Positions 29,821-39,988 of a stretch of DNA of 64,000 bases are shown in pieces. The DNA comes from Acinetobacter rudis (GTDB lineage: Bacteria > Pseudomonadota > Gammaproteobacteria > Pseudomonadales > Moraxellaceae), in assembly GCF_000829675.1 (NCBI RefSeq), contig NZ_BBRX01000027.1:1-64000 (forward strand). The letters run 5' to 3'. Position 1 is the stretch's first letter, and each line of letters opens with the position of its first letter. The notes under the pieces were generated by a model. The model saw only the letters and a list, made by a program, of their open reading frames with translations, was not told the origin of the DNA and did no database searches. The position numbers and the translations under genes are program-made.

Positions 29821-30690
29821 CTAAGCTTTACTCGCACTATATTGCACAGCAAAAACACTAATCAGTACAACAACTAGACCCAGTAAAGCTACACCAGTAA
29901 TACTTTGCGATAAAAATAGCCAACCCAACAAGATCGCTGTTAAAGGGCTCAGTAATCCAAGCGATGCCACAGCAACAGCGGGTAAACGGGCAACGCCACG
30001 AAACCAAAGTACATAAGCCAATAATGCCCCGATCAAGCACAGATAGACATAACCCATGATTTGATGGCGATTGAGTTCAGGTAAAGCTGGGTCAAATACA
30101 TAAGCGATTGGGAATAACATCAGGCCACCCAATAACAATTGCCAACCTGTTAAAGCTTGTACTGACATTGGAATCTTCCAGCGCTGAGTCAACCACACGC
30201 CTGCGGCCATACTCGTTGCACCCAATAGCGCAGCAAGCATACCTATCGGTTCAAATACTGTTTCTGGCGACAAAAGTAAAACCGCCATACCCACTACCCC
30301 CATACTCGCCGCGATTAAAGCCATTTTATTGGGTGCTTTACTGTCCACAGCCCATATCAGTCCCATCAATATTAAGGGTTGCACAGCACCTAAAACCGCA
30401 GCCAAACCACCTGGTAAACGATATGCAGCCACAAAGAGTAAGGCTTGAAAAGCACTAATATTTAAAATAGCTAACACAGTTAATCGCCAGAAATCTTGTT
30501 TGCGGGGAAATTGTCTAGCCCATAACAACAATACTAAGCCAGCAGGCAGTACGCGTATTAAAGCTGCAGTAAAAGGTCGGTCTGCAGGTAAAAGCTCTGA
30601 AGCAACAATATACGTTGACCCCCAAATCATAGGCGCCAAGGCTGTCAATAAAATATCGCGGATATATGTAGTGGATTGAGAATTTTGCAT
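29821..30690 (-). CDS. EamA-family (DMT) transporter
   Basis: 289 residues with ten predicted membrane helices in two EamA repeats (PMIWGSTYIVASELL at the start of the first, GATSMAAGVWLTQRW at the start of the second). Drug/metabolite exporters of this type move amino acids or toxic metabolites outward. The divergent MarR regulator 60 bases away and the two palindromes between them imply ligand-induced expression. The substrate is unknown. Confidence 0.9.
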   Translation of the reverse strand: MQNSQSTTYIRDILLTALAPMIWGSTYIVASELLPADRPFTAALIRVLPAGLVLLLWARQFPRKQDFWRLTVLAILNISAFQALLFVAAYRLPGGLAAVLGAVQPLILMGLIWAVDSKAPNKMALIAASMGVVGMAVLLLSPETVFEPIGMLAALLGATSMAAGVWLTQRWKIPMSVQALTGWQLLLGGLMLFPIAYVFDPALPELNRHQIMGYVYLCLIGALLAYVLWFRGVARLPAVAVASLGLLSPLTAILLGWLFLSQSITGVALLGLVVVLISVFAVQYSASKA

Positions 30691-30691
30691 G

Positions 30692-30717
30692 ATTTTATCT
30701 TCAATTCAAGATAAAAT
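30692..30717. promoter_or_regulatory. MarR-type operator 1 (EamA side)
   Basis: ATTTTATCTT and AAGATAAAAT form perfect 10-base arms around CAATTC. It lies immediately upstream of the EamA ATG, where a bound repressor would block both promoters. Confidence 0.7.
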
Positions 30718-30734
30718 ACAGATTGATTTAAATA

Positions 30735-30752
30735 TATCTTGAAGTCAAGACA
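30735..30752. promoter_or_regulatory. MarR-type operator 2 (marR side)
   Basis: TCTTGA-AG-TCAAGA within TATCTTGAAGTCAAGACA, ending one base before the regulator ATG. The half-sites match those of operator 1. Confidence 0.7.
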
Positions 30753-30753
30753 A

Positions 30754-31275
30754 ATGAGTAAAAAAGATTCTCCAACAAGCGATGCAGTAGATGCAATTTT
30801 AAAGCAATGGTCTCGTGAACGACCTGAACTCGACTTAAGCCCCATGGCTGCGATTGGGCGAATTCAACGCTGTGCCGCCCTTTTACAAATACAGCTTGAT
30901 CAACATTTTGCCCAATATGGCCTCAGTTTGTGGGAGTTTGATATGTTGGCTGCCTTACGCCGTTCAGGTCAGCCTTACTGCTTGAGCCCAACAGAATTAT
31001 TTTCAACACTGATGGTGACTTCAGGTACGATGACACATCGTTTAAAACGTATGGAAAGTACTGGTTTAATTCAACGTGTTGCCAATCCCGCTGATGCACG
31101 AAGCATGTTGGTCAAATTAACGGAGCAAGGTCTAAAGTTGATTGACCAAATGATTACTGGACACGTGGAAAATGAACAAAATATACTCGCAGACATGAGC
31201 CATGCCGATATTGAGCTCTTAGATCAACAATTAGCGAAGTTATTAAGTGTATTAGAGGCTCAACGTCAGTCTTGA
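30754..31275 (+). CDS. MarR-family transcriptional regulator
   Basis: 173 residues from the ATG at 30754 (MSKKDSPTSDAVDAIL). The frame is open to a TTG at 30739, but that would lie inside the operator. Winged helix with SPTELFSTLMVTSGTMTHRLKRMESTG split between helix and wing (recognition helix TSGTMTHRLKRM), wing RVANPADARSMLVKLTE. Dimeric repressor of the EmrR/HucR style. It probably represses itself and the divergent EamA exporter through the two palindromes. Confidence 0.92.
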   Translation: MSKKDSPTSDAVDAILKQWSRERPELDLSPMAAIGRIQRCAALLQIQLDQHFAQYGLSLWEFDMLAALRRSGQPYCLSPTELFSTLMVTSGTMTHRLKRMESTGLIQRVANPADARSMLVKLTEQGLKLIDQMITGHVENEQNILADMSHADIELLDQQLAKLLSVLEAQRQS

Positions 31276-31286
31276 GATCAAGAAAA

Positions 31287-31322
31287 GGCTCACAGTCATA
31301 TTGTCAAAGACGACTGTGAGCC
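31287..31322 (-). terminator. Terminator of the siderophore receptor gene
   Basis: The 11-base arms GGCTCACAGTC and GACTGTGAGCC pair perfectly. A minus-strand TTTTCTT follows, between converging genes. Confidence 0.75.
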
Positions 31323-31356
31323 CCAATTGATCCAAACATCAACTACAGTTTAAAGA

Positions 31357-33573
31357 TTAATATTTTGCTCGTAGAGTCAACATAAAACTGCGTGGATCAC
31401 CATAGTAATTACCACTGCCCAGTGAACCGAGTTTTTTATAATAAGTTTTATCAAAGATATTATTTACATTTACGCTGACATTAATTTGATCGGACACTTT
31501 ATAGTTTGCAAATGCATTCCATAAACCATAGCCACTTTGTACGATATCTATTTGTTCCTTCGCCTTATTTTGGGCAATATTCTTGGTTTCACTTTGTAAA
31601 CTCACACCACCGCCAAGCGTTAGACGTTGGTCATACATCGGCAAAGTATAACTCCCCCAAAGTTTAAAAATATGTTTAGGTGTGAAGGGACTATAAGTAT
31701 CGCCACTTTGAAATTTTATATCATTGAGATACTCAGTTTTATTGAAAGTATAACCCGCAGTTAAATGTAGATTATCCAACAACTCCCCAGTAAATTCAGT
31801 TTCAAAACCTTGGCTACGTACTTTGCCCGCATTGGCATAGCATTGACCACTCACCGCAGGACACTTCAGTTCTGTATCTGGGACTGCCAAAGCACGGTTA
31901 TCTTCATCTATACGAAATAACGCAGCCGTGATCATGGCCTTACCATTCCATAGCTCTTGCTTCATGCCTAATTCATAATTTGCGCCTACCGCTGGATCTA
32001 AAGGATCACCCTCAAGCGTATAGTAATTGGTTTGCACTTTGAAAGTATCAGCATAACTTGCATACACTGAAAGCTGATCCGTGAGCTCATAAACAATACC
32101 GCCATAGGGAGTTAAGACATTTCGATCTTCATATGCACTGGTTTTAGCGCCAGTCGAAATTGTTCGATTTACAAACTTCCAATGACCTAAACGCGCTCCG
32201 ATTACAACGTGTAAAGGTTCGATTGGATTTAGCCGTGTCATGGCATAAAAAGCTTTTTGAGTGGTTTCTCGTTGTGTCGTCGTTGGAACATGCGGCATAT
32301 CAGGACGATACACATTATACGGATCAAAGTCTTCCAAGCTCACCGCTGGAATTTTAATTGGATCTAACATTAGCCAAGGACGAGGTTCCTCTAAGCGCTG
32401 CATGTTATACCCCAATACCACATCATGACTTCGACCAAATGCCTTAAACTGACCATTTAAAGCGGCATCAAAGCCATAATCTTCAATTTTCATGTCTCCG
32501 CTAAAATAACCTGTAAGTTGATCAAATACATGTGTATCGAGATTAAGATTATTGCCATCATAAAAAGCACGTTGATAATTCAAAATCCGATTTTCATATT
32601 GTCCATTGATTTTAAACGACCAATCCTCATTAAATCGGTGTTCTATACCTGCAAATAACGAATGTGAATCAATCTCCCAACGATTCCATGCTGCACCTAG
32701 GTATTTAGTTTTATCAATTTTGCTGTCACTCCCATCTGCATTTCGTGGGACACCGGTTATTTCAGGTATTGCTTCACGACGGTCATATGTTGCTCCGAAT
32801 GTTAAAGTTGTACTGGGCAATAAATCATATTCAACAATACCGTATAAAGCTAAATTTTCATTTTCAGCAACATCATAAAAATAGTCTTTGTTTTCATAGT
32901 CAGCAACAAAACGACTACGCAAGCGATTGTCTTCTAAGAAGGTATTCGATATATCAAATGTCGCTCCCCAAGTGCTCCAAGAGCCGGCCTTTAACGCAAC
33001 ATTGATTTGATCTTCAGCCAAAGGTTTTTTTCTAACCAAGTTAATCACACCTCCTGGTTGTCCTGCCCCTGTTAATAAACCTGCTGCACCACGTTGAATC
33101 TCGATTTGCTCATACATGGCCAGACTATCTATTTCGCGCTCAGCACCAGAAGCATAACCAGAATTCATACCATCTTTTTGTACAGCAACCTCGAAGCCCC
33201 GACTATAATAGGTTGCATTGACGTTGCCTGAGCTTTGCACTGTCATTCCTGTGGTCTGTGAAATAGCCTGATCAACTGTTGCCCAGCCACTATCTTCTAT
33301 TCTTTTAGCGGTAATAACACTTACAGACTGAGGATTCTCTTTTATAGATTGTTCTAACTTGCCGAGCGAGAGCTTGTTGGCTTTATAACCCTCTTCTTTG
33401 TTGGCATATAACGTAATCGTTGGAAGTTGTACACTATCCTCTGATAAAGATGCTGAAGCAGTATCAGCATAAACGACATGATTCACAGCCCAAACTGAAA
33501 ATAGTGCAAGCTGTATCGCTCTAACTATTGGTTTAATCGTGTTTTCTTTCCCATTAACATTCAATATAAACAT
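31357..33573 (-). CDS. TonB-dependent siderophore receptor
   Basis: About 738 residues from the ATG at 33573, which has GGAAA upstream; an ATG four codons earlier has no ribosome site. Signal peptide ending VVYA, then a possible TonB box (LPTITLYAN), the plug domain (NPQSVSVITAKRIEDSG ... GGVINLVRKKP) and a 22-strand barrel ending FMLTLRAKY. The plug phrasing QRGAAGLLTGAGQPGG and the barrel layout are those of FhuE/FpvA-type ferric siderophore receptors. No siderophore genes are nearby, so it probably takes up a xenosiderophore or is expressed with distant genes. No Fur box was clearly seen. Confidence 0.93.
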   Translation of the reverse strand: MFILNVNGKENTIKPIVRAIQLALFSVWAVNHVVYADTASASLSEDSVQLPTITLYANKEEGYKANKLSLGKLEQSIKENPQSVSVITAKRIEDSGWATVDQAISQTTGMTVQSSGNVNATYYSRGFEVAVQKDGMNSGYASGAEREIDSLAMYEQIEIQRGAAGLLTGAGQPGGVINLVRKKPLAEDQINVALKAGSWSTWGATFDISNTFLEDNRLRSRFVADYENKDYFYDVAENENLALYGIVEYDLLPSTTLTFGATYDRREAIPEITGVPRNADGSDSKIDKTKYLGAAWNRWEIDSHSLFAGIEHRFNEDWSFKINGQYENRILNYQRAFYDGNNLNLDTHVFDQLTGYFSGDMKIEDYGFDAALNGQFKAFGRSHDVVLGYNMQRLEEPRPWLMLDPIKIPAVSLEDFDPYNVYRPDMPHVPTTTQRETTQKAFYAMTRLNPIEPLHVVIGARLGHWKFVNRTISTGAKTSAYEDRNVLTPYGGIVYELTDQLSVYASYADTFKVQTNYYTLEGDPLDPAVGANYELGMKQELWNGKAMITAALFRIDEDNRALAVPDTELKCPAVSGQCYANAGKVRSQGFETEFTGELLDNLHLTAGYTFNKTEYLNDIKFQSGDTYSPFTPKHIFKLWGSYTLPMYDQRLTLGGGVSLQSETKNIAQNKAKEQIDIVQSGYGLWNAFANYKVSDQINVSVNVNNIFDKTYYKKLGSLGSGNYYGDPRSFMLTLRAKY

Positions 33574-33706
33574 AGAAATTTCCATAAAGTGAGAATATAA
33601 AAACTCACAACAAGTTTTTAGGTCTTATGGATTTGTCGTTTATTAAATGAAAAAGTATCAATAAAATTAGAAATTTAGATAAATACGTTCAGAATATTTA
33701 TTTTAT

Positions 33707-34294
33707 TTATAAAGTTGTTGCAAGGCATTGCTCAAACAACTTCAGAATCCCTGTCATCAAAGCAAAAACTCCTAAGAAAACAAAAACAATCATGCTCAGT
33801 CGTTGACGACGAGAAAGCGCCTCTGTAAGTAAAATACAGCATTGACTTAACTTCGCAGTAGATAAACTCAGGCTGCGTTGAATAGCCGTTGAAACTTTTT
33901 CTTCAACAGGCGAAACCAAAGGTTGATCGGACTGAATCAACTGATACTCACCTTCTGCTAAGTCTGCATAAAACAACAATGTTCTCGCATGGCTAAAACT
34001 ATTTTTGCTTGCGCGCCCGATTGAATGCTGTAATTTAATCTCGCGTCCTGTTGAACACTCAACAATACTTGGTTTAGAAAAGTCTTCAGGTAACCGTTGA
34101 CCGATTGGGCCCTCAAGCCAAATCGCAATCGTCATAGTTTGTTTCATGTTAAAGCGTAGCGGTAAGGCATTTAAGCTCACCTTTTCTAAGACACGCGCAC
34201 GAAAAACCTTAAATACTAGGACAAAAGCACGATAAAGTAGATATAGCCCCAAGAGTACAGACGCTATAGCACCAGTAATAATTAAAAGTTTCAT
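33707..34294 (-). CDS. Unknown protein with membrane helices at both ends
   Basis: About 195 residues from the ATG at 34294 (MKLLIITGAIASVLLGLYLLYRAF). The first helix is at the N-terminus and the second near the C-terminus (LSMIVFVFLGVFALMTGIL), with a polar central domain of about 120 residues between them. No family recognised. It follows the GAPDH-family gene by about 24 bases on the same strand, so they may be co-transcribed. Confidence 0.7.
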   Translation of the reverse strand: MKLLIITGAIASVLLGLYLLYRAFVLVFKVFRARVLEKVSLNALPLRFNMKQTMTIAIWLEGPIGQRLPEDFSKPSIVECSTGREIKLQHSIGRASKNSFSHARTLLFYADLAEGEYQLIQSDQPLVSPVEEKVSTAIQRSLSLSTAKLSQCCILLTEALSRRQRLSMIVFVFLGVFALMTGILKLFEQCLATTL

Positions 34295-34318
34295 ACACAA
34301 TAAACTTGCTTAAATCCC

Positions 34319-35362
34319 TTAAACATCCGCAGCAATGGTACAACTGATAACATCACATAAATCAAGCAAGCGATTAGCATACCCCCACTCGTTATCATAC
34401 CAAGCAAAAACTTTGGCTTGTTGCCCCACGATCATGGTTTGCCCTAAATCTACAATCAAAGAATAAGGTGAATGATTAAAATCACTTGAGACCAAAGGCT
34501 CATCTGTAACTTGCATAATTTCAGCATATTCATGATGAGCGGCTTGGACAAGCACCTCATTTAAACGTTCAACATCTATCGCCTGTTGTGCCACAAAACT
34601 CAGATCAATAGCCGCAACATTGATCGTGGGTACACGAATCGAATAACCATCGATACGATTATCCATTTTAGGTAAAACTTGCTTTAATGCACCTAATGCT
34701 GATGATGTCGTTGGAATAATATTCTGTCCTGAAGCACGTGCACGGCGTAGATCTCGATGTGCTTGATCCAGTACGGTTTGATCCGCAGTAACTGCATGGA
34801 TTTCTGTCATTAGTGCTGTTTCAATCCCAAACGCATCATCAATGATTTTAACCAAAGGTACCAGTGCCTGCGTGGTACAAGAAACACTTGAGATGATTTG
34901 ATCACTCATTTTTAATTCATGATGATTGACCCCATAGACAATCGCTGCATCAACACTATCAAATGGGGCTGCTCCAATCACCACACGAGTTGCCCCTGCG
35001 TGTAAATGTTGGCTCGCTGCAGCACGAGAGCGAAATAAACCACTACATTCTAATACAGTATCTACGTCTAATGACTGCCATGGCAATTGGGCTGGAAGTT
35101 CAACACGTAGAACTTCAACTCTTGCACGAAGCCCCACGCTCTCAATCAATAGATAATCACTTTCAGATTCTCGTAATATCTCTACTGACCCAGGAAACCG
35201 TCCATGAGTGCTGTCATAACGAAATAAATGCGCTAAGGTTTCTACATCTGCAATATCATTAATGGCCACAATTTCAAATTGAAAGTTTTTCGGGTTTTCA
35301 AACCACGCACGCAGTACATTGCGTCCAATTCGACCAAATCCATTGATAGCCACACGTTGCAT
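34319..35362 (-). CDS. Glyceraldehyde-3-phosphate / erythrose-4-phosphate dehydrogenase family
   Basis: 347 residues. NAD-binding NGFGRIGRNVLRAWFE at 7-22, catalytic cysteine in SSVSCTTQALVPL and a C-terminal WYDNEWGYANRL (the family nicotinamide-contacting segment). The catalytic loop normally reads SCTTN; here it is SCTTQ. The divergence and the genomic setting are more like the E4PDH (Epd) branch than glycolytic GAPDH, but I cannot separate the two reliably. It runs divergent to alaS. Confidence 0.85.
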   Translation of the reverse strand: MQRVAINGFGRIGRNVLRAWFENPKNFQFEIVAINDIADVETLAHLFRYDSTHGRFPGSVEILRESESDYLLIESVGLRARVEVLRVELPAQLPWQSLDVDTVLECSGLFRSRAAASQHLHAGATRVVIGAAPFDSVDAAIVYGVNHHELKMSDQIISSVSCTTQALVPLVKIIDDAFGIETALMTEIHAVTADQTVLDQAHRDLRRARASGQNIIPTTSSALGALKQVLPKMDNRIDGYSIRVPTINVAAIDLSFVAQQAIDVERLNEVLVQAAHHEYAEIMQVTDEPLVSSDFNHSPYSLIVDLGQTMIVGQQAKVFAWYDNEWGYANRLLDLCDVISCTIAADV

Positions 35363-35556
35363 CAGTCTTCTTCCGCCTTAAACCATATTCAAGTCGCTGC
35401 TATGTTATCGGATTTTTAATGCTTACAGACAATTATGTTGGTCATATTCATGCAATAATTCACAAACGTTCAAGAGTGCCATACAAGAAGTTTAGAGTTG
35501 TCATTCTTATGCAACTGAGAAAACCTTAGAATTGTCAACGAAACAACTGAAAATCG

Positions 35557-35585
35557 TTGGTCACACTAGCTTTTTCCGTTATAAT
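35557..35585 (+). promoter_or_regulatory. Probable alaS promoter
   Basis: TTGGTC, 17-base spacer, TATAAT. It predicts a leader of about 120 bases before the alaS start. Confidence 0.6.
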
Positions 35586-35625
35586 TCGTCGTTTTTAACT
35601 TATAAGCCGCGTATATCTTGCTGTA

Positions 35626-35657
35626 TTGCACTTTACTTTTTTCAAAGCAAAGTACAA
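35626..35657 (+). promoter_or_regulatory. Imperfect hairpin in the alaS leader
   Basis: TTGCACTTTACTTT and AAAGCAAAGTACAA pair around TTTC with two symmetric mismatches. It lies in the untranslated leader. Confidence 0.45.
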
Positions 35658-35710
35658 TTGCGATAAGATATGCATTTAGCCAAATTCAAAAAATATGGAG
35701 TGACTTGGTC

Positions 35711-38404
35711 GTGAGTACTCGTTCTATGACATCTGCAGAAATCCGTGAAGCCTTTTTGCGCTACTTCGAAACACAAGGACATACGCGTGTCGCATCGAGC
35801 TCTTTAGTGCCAGCTAACGATCCTACGCTCTTGTTTACCAATGCCGGAATGAACCAGTTCAAAGACTGCTTCTTGGGCCTAGAGAAACGTGATTATGTTC
35901 GTGCAACATCTTCACAAAAATGTGTACGTGCTGGTGGTAAACATAACGACCTTGATAACGTTGGGTATACTGCGCGTCATCATACGTTTTTCGAAATGCT
36001 TGGTAACTTTTCTTTTGGTGACTATTTTAAACAAGATGCCATTAAATTTGCTTGGGACTTCTTAACCTCGGAACAGTGGTTAGGTCTACCTAAAGATAAG
36101 CTTTACGTTACGGTTTATCATACCGATGACGAAGCATTTGATATATGGAATAAAGACATCGGCTTAGATGCTTCACGCATTATTCGTATCGGTGATAATA
36201 AAGGCGAAAAATACGCATCAGATAACTTCTGGGCCATGGGTGATACTGGCCCTTGTGGTCCTTGTTCTGAGATCTTCTTTGATCATGGCGATCATATCTG
36301 GGGCGGTCTACCTGGTTCAGCTGAAGAAGATGGCGACCGTTTTATTGAGATCTGGAATAACGTCTTCATGCAGTTTAACCGTACTGCTGATGGCGTATTA
36401 CACCCTCTTCCTGCTCCATCTGTAGATACTGGTATGGGACTTGAACGTGTTTCTGCGGTATTGCAACACGTCAACTCAAACTATGAAATCGACCTATTTC
36501 AGCACCTGCTTAAAGCTGCAGCTGAAATTATTGCTGTAGATGTTACTGCACTACAAGCAGAAGCTGCCCAGAAAGGCGTAGCATTTGACTACCCTGCCTC
36601 ACTTAAAGTTGTAGCTGACCATGCGCGTTCATGTTGTTTCCTCATTGCTGATGGTGTAAATCCATCAAATGAAGGTCGTGGTTATGTATTGCGTCGTATT
36701 ATTCGCCGTGCAGTACGTCATGGTAACAAAATGGGCGCAACAGGAACTTTCTTCTATAAAATGCTCAAGCCATTGATTGAAGTTATGGGTACAGCTTATC
36801 CAGAACTTGAGCAGCTTAGTGAACGCATTGAAAGCATCCTAATTCGTGAAGAAGAGTTATTCGCTAAAACATTAGAGCAAGGTCTTAAATTGCTTGAAGG
36901 TGAATTGGCAAATCTCAAAGGAAAAGTCATTGCGGGTGAAACAGTATTTAAACTCTATGATACTTATGGTTTCCCAACTGACTTAACCGCAGACATCGCC
37001 CGTGAACGTGGGCTTGAAATCGATGAAGCTGGCTTTGAAAAAGAAATGGCCGCACAGCGTCAACGCGCTCGTGATGCAGGTAAATTTGCTGTTGACTACA
37101 ACAGTGTTGTGAACGTAGACAGCGAAACTCAGTTTGAAGGCTATGACGCTACCCAAGGTCAGGGCAAAATCATTGCTTTATATAAAGATGGTCAAGAAGT
37201 AAATGAAGTCCATGAAGGTGATGAAGCGCTGATCGTACTTGATCAAACACCATTTTATGCAGAAAGTGGTGGTCAAGTTGGTGATACTGGTCTATTTAAA
37301 AATGACAGTGGCATTTTTGAAGTGCAAGACACCAAAAAATCAGGTGCAGCTTTTGTACACCAAGGTATCGTCACCATGGGCAGCCTGAAAGTTCAACAGG
37401 CTGTAGAAGCAACAGTACAAGCTGACCTCCGTGTTGCTACTGCACGCAACCACTCTGCAACACATTTATTACACGCCGCACTTCGCCAAATTTTAGGTGA
37501 GCATGTACAACAAAAAGGCTCATTGGTTGCAAGTGATGTACTGCGTTTTGACTTTGCTAACGACCAACCTGTGAGCTTTGAAACACTGCAACAGGTCGAA
37601 CGTCTAGTTAATGCTGAAATTATTGCAAACTCAGTTGTCAATACTGAACTATTAGCTATTGATGCTGCAAAAGAAAAAGGCGCAATGATGTTGTTCGGTG
37701 AAAAATACGGCAACGAAGTTCGCGTACTTTCAATGGGATCGATCATTGATGAGAAAAATTTCTCGATTGAACTCTGTGGTGGTATCCACGTAAAACGTAC
37801 GGGTGATATCGGTCTGTTTAAAATCACTTCAGAAAGTGGTGTTGCTGCTGGTATTCGTCGTATCGAAGCTGTAACTGGTAGCAAAGCACTTGAATTGGTG
37901 CAAAAAGCGGATAGCGATATCCAACAGATCAATGGCTTCCTCAAAGCCCAAAAAGATCAAACTGTAGAACGTGTTCAAGCTGCTGTAGAACAAAACTCTC
38001 TATTGCAAAAGCATATTGAACAGCTCAACCAAAAGTTGGCAAACTTACAAGCAAATGAACTTTTAGGCCAAGTTCAAACTATTGCAGGTCGTTCTACTCT
38101 GATCACCCATGTAGAAGGGATGGATGCGAAAGCATTACGTCACTTACATGATGGTATTAAGTCTAAATTAGACAATGCAGTGATTGTTTTAGTTGCAACC
38201 GATGCTGACAAAATCAGCCTGATCGCCTCTGTTGCTAAAGCTTATACTGCAAACATTAAAGCAGGTGACATCATCAAACACCTCGCAACTGAGCTTGGTG
38301 GTAAAGGTGGTGGTAAACCTGACTTGGCACAAGGTGGCGCGCCACTTAACGAGAAATTTGATGCAGTGATGGCTAATCTCCCAGCTTGGCTAGCACAGCA
38401 CTAA
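35711..38404 (+). CDS. alaS: Alanyl-tRNA synthetase
   Basis: About 897 residues from the GTG at 35711, which has GGAG ten bases upstream; the ATG at 35726 ([14 protein letters not shown]) is the alternative. The open frame extends back to 35618, but that part is leader. Class II aminoacylation core ([25 protein letters not shown]), helical tRNA domain, editing domain with [12 protein letters not shown] and the [13 protein letters not shown] zinc cluster, and a C-terminal domain with [14 protein letters not shown]. All modules are intact. It is followed by lysC after 63 bases. Confidence 0.97.
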   Translation: MSTRSMTSAEIREAFLRYFETQGHTRVASSSLVPANDPTLLFTNAGMNQFKDCFLGLEKRDYVRATSSQKCVRAGGKHNDLDNVGYTARHHTFFEMLGNFSFGDYFKQDAIKFAWDFLTSEQWLGLPKDKLYVTVYHTDDEAFDIWNKDIGLDASRIIRIGDNKGEKYASDNFWAMGDTGPCGPCSEIFFDHGDHIWGGLPGSAEEDGDRFIEIWNNVFMQFNRTADGVLHPLPAPSVDTGMGLERVSAVLQHVNSNYEIDLFQHLLKAAAEIIAVDVTALQAEAAQKGVAFDYPASLKVVADHARSCCFLIADGVNPSNEGRGYVLRRIIRRAVRHGNKMGATGTFFYKMLKPLIEVMGTAYPELEQLSERIESILIREEELFAKTLEQGLKLLEGELANLKGKVIAGETVFKLYDTYGFPTDLTADIARERGLEIDEAGFEKEMAAQRQRARDAGKFAVDYNSVVNVDSETQFEGYDATQGQGKIIALYKDGQEVNEVHEGDEALIVLDQTPFYAESGGQVGDTGLFKNDSGIFEVQDTKKSGAAFVHQGIVTMGSLKVQQAVEATVQADLRVATARNHSATHLLHAALRQILGEHVQQKGSLVASDVLRFDFANDQPVSFETLQQVERLVNAEIIANSVVNTELLAIDAAKEKGAMMLFGEKYGNEVRVLSMGSIIDEKNFSIELCGGIHVKRTGDIGLFKITSESGVAAGIRRIEAVTGSKALELVQKADSDIQQINGFLKAQKDQTVERVQAAVEQNSLLQKHIEQLNQKLANLQANELLGQVQTIAGRSTLITHVEGMDAKALRHLHDGIKSKLDNAVIVLVATDADKISLIASVAKAYTANIKAGDIIKHLATELGGKGGGKPDLAQGGAPLNEKFDAVMANLPAWLAQH

Positions 38405-38423
38405 TTTCACCTTTTGTGTAATT

Positions 38424-38447
38424 GATCTTGGTGTGGCCACCGAGATC
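38424..38447 (+). repeat. Intercistronic hairpin between alaS and lysC
   Basis: GATCTTGGTG and CACCGAGATC pair (one wobble) around a 4-base loop. No T-run follows, so it is not a classic terminator. Confidence 0.5.
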
Positions 38448-38467
38448 ATGGCTTATATGGAACAACT

Positions 38468-39748
38468 ATGGCTTTAATCGTTCAAAAATATGGCGGTACT
38501 TCAATGGGAACACCCGAGCGCATTTTAAATGTTGCTCGTCGTGTTAAGCGCTGGCACGACCACGGTCATAAGGTGGTTGTGGTGGTTTCGGCAATGAGTG
38601 GTGAAACCAACCGCTTATTGGCGCTTGCTAAAGCCATTACCGACACCCCAGACCCACGTGAAATCGATCAAATGGTGTCTACCGGTGAACAAGTGACGAT
38701 TTCCATGTTAGCGATGGCGCTCAATACCATTGGTGTAGAAGCTCAGTCTTTAACCGGCCGCCAAGCTGGCATCAAAACAGACAATGCCTTTAATAAGGCT
38801 CGTATCGAATCAATCGATAACGAAGTGATGATGCAGCATCTGAATGCAGGTCGAGTCATCGTAGTTGCTGGTTTCCAAGGTGTTGACGATGAAGGCAATA
38901 CAACGACTTTAGGTCGTGGTGGTTCAGATACAACAGGTGTTGCAATTGCGGCTGCTTTAAAAGCTGATGAATGTCAGATTTATACCGATGTTGATGGTGT
39001 TTACACCACTGATCCACGTGTTGCACCAAAGGCGAAAAAAGTTGACCGCATTTCTTTTGAAGAAATGCTCGAAATGGCGTCTCTAGGCTCGAAAGTTTTA
39101 CAAATTCGCGCTGTTGAATTTGCAGGGAAATATCAAGTACCGCTACGTGTACTTTCTAGTTTTGATAATGACACAGATGGTGCATTTGATGAGACGTTTA
39201 AGAATAACGTCGGCACACTCATTACTACTGAATCGGAAGACAATATGGAACAGCCAATCATTTCAGGAATTGCGTTTAATCGTGACGAAGCTAAACTTAC
39301 TATTTTAGGTGTTCCAGACGAACCAGGCATTGCTGCTAAAATTTTAGCACCGATCGGTGCTGCGAATATTGAAGTCGATATGATCATCCAAAACGTTGAA
39401 GAAGATGGTACGACTGATTTCACTTTCACGGTAAATCGTGTTGATTTGGCAAAAGCAACTAAAATCCTACAAGAAACTGCAAACAATATCGGAGCACGTG
39501 AAGTAGCAACGCGTAACGACATTGTCAAAGTATCAATTGTGGGTGTGGGAATGCGTTCTCATGCAGGTGTTGCAAGTAAAATGTTTACAGCGCTTGCAGA
39601 AGAAGGTATTAATATCCTTATGATTTCAACTTCAGAGATTAAAATCTCTGTAATTATTGATGAAAATTATCTGGAGTTGGCTGTACGAACTTTGCACACA
39701 ACTTTTGGTTTAGATCGTGAACACGGTGAATCAAGCGCACGTGCTTAA
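38468..39748 (+). CDS. lysC: Aspartate kinase (lysine-sensitive type, monofunctional)
   Basis: 426 residues. It phosphorylates aspartate, the first step to lysine, threonine, methionine and diaminopimelate. Kinase N-half with VQKYGGTSMG at 5-14 and GRGGSDTTGVAIAAAL, then two ACT domains (LTILGVPDEPGIAAKIL; VSIVGVGMRSHAGVASKMF). An internal ATG at 39245 with GGAAG five bases before it could start a separate beta subunit made of the ACT domains, as in Bacillus and Corynebacterium. No lysine riboswitch was seen in the short upstream gap. Confidence 0.96.
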   Translation: MALIVQKYGGTSMGTPERILNVARRVKRWHDHGHKVVVVVSAMSGETNRLLALAKAITDTPDPREIDQMVSTGEQVTISMLAMALNTIGVEAQSLTGRQAGIKTDNAFNKARIESIDNEVMMQHLNAGRVIVVAGFQGVDDEGNTTTLGRGGSDTTGVAIAAALKADECQIYTDVDGVYTTDPRVAPKAKKVDRISFEEMLEMASLGSKVLQIRAVEFAGKYQVPLRVLSSFDNDTDGAFDETFKNNVGTLITTESEDNMEQPIISGIAFNRDEAKLTILGVPDEPGIAAKILAPIGAANIEVDMIIQNVEEDGTTDFTFTVNRVDLAKATKILQETANNIGAREVATRNDIVKVSIVGVGMRSHAGVASKMFTALAEEGINILMISTSEIKISVIIDENYLELAVRTLHTTFGLDREHGESSARA

Positions 39749-39797
39749 TTATTAAACAGATAAGCCCTGTTTATCGCTCTAAATCTCAACAAAAAGT

Positions 39798-39829
39798 AGA
39801 GCCAGCATAGTTTTTTTTATGGTGGCTCT
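39798..39829 (+). terminator. Hairpin downstream of lysC
   Basis: AGAGCCAGCATA and TATGGTGGCTCT pair with one mismatch. The T8 tract is in the loop rather than behind the stem, so termination is uncertain. Confidence 0.4.
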
Positions 39830-39988
39830 GATATATTAGAACGCGTAGTTTTAGAAAGTTCCAACAGTCATTGAAAAATCGAGTAATTCGTCACAATAAA
39901 CTGTTAGAATTTCGTCTGATACCGAGGTTGTTATTTTCAATTTAGAAAAAAACTATCGCAGGTTTAGCGCTTAAGCAAGGAGATAAAC

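Noticed and set aside
35618-35710. Upstream extension of the alaS frame
   Set aside because: It covers a promoter-proximal leader hairpin, and the good ribosome site is at the GTG at 35711.
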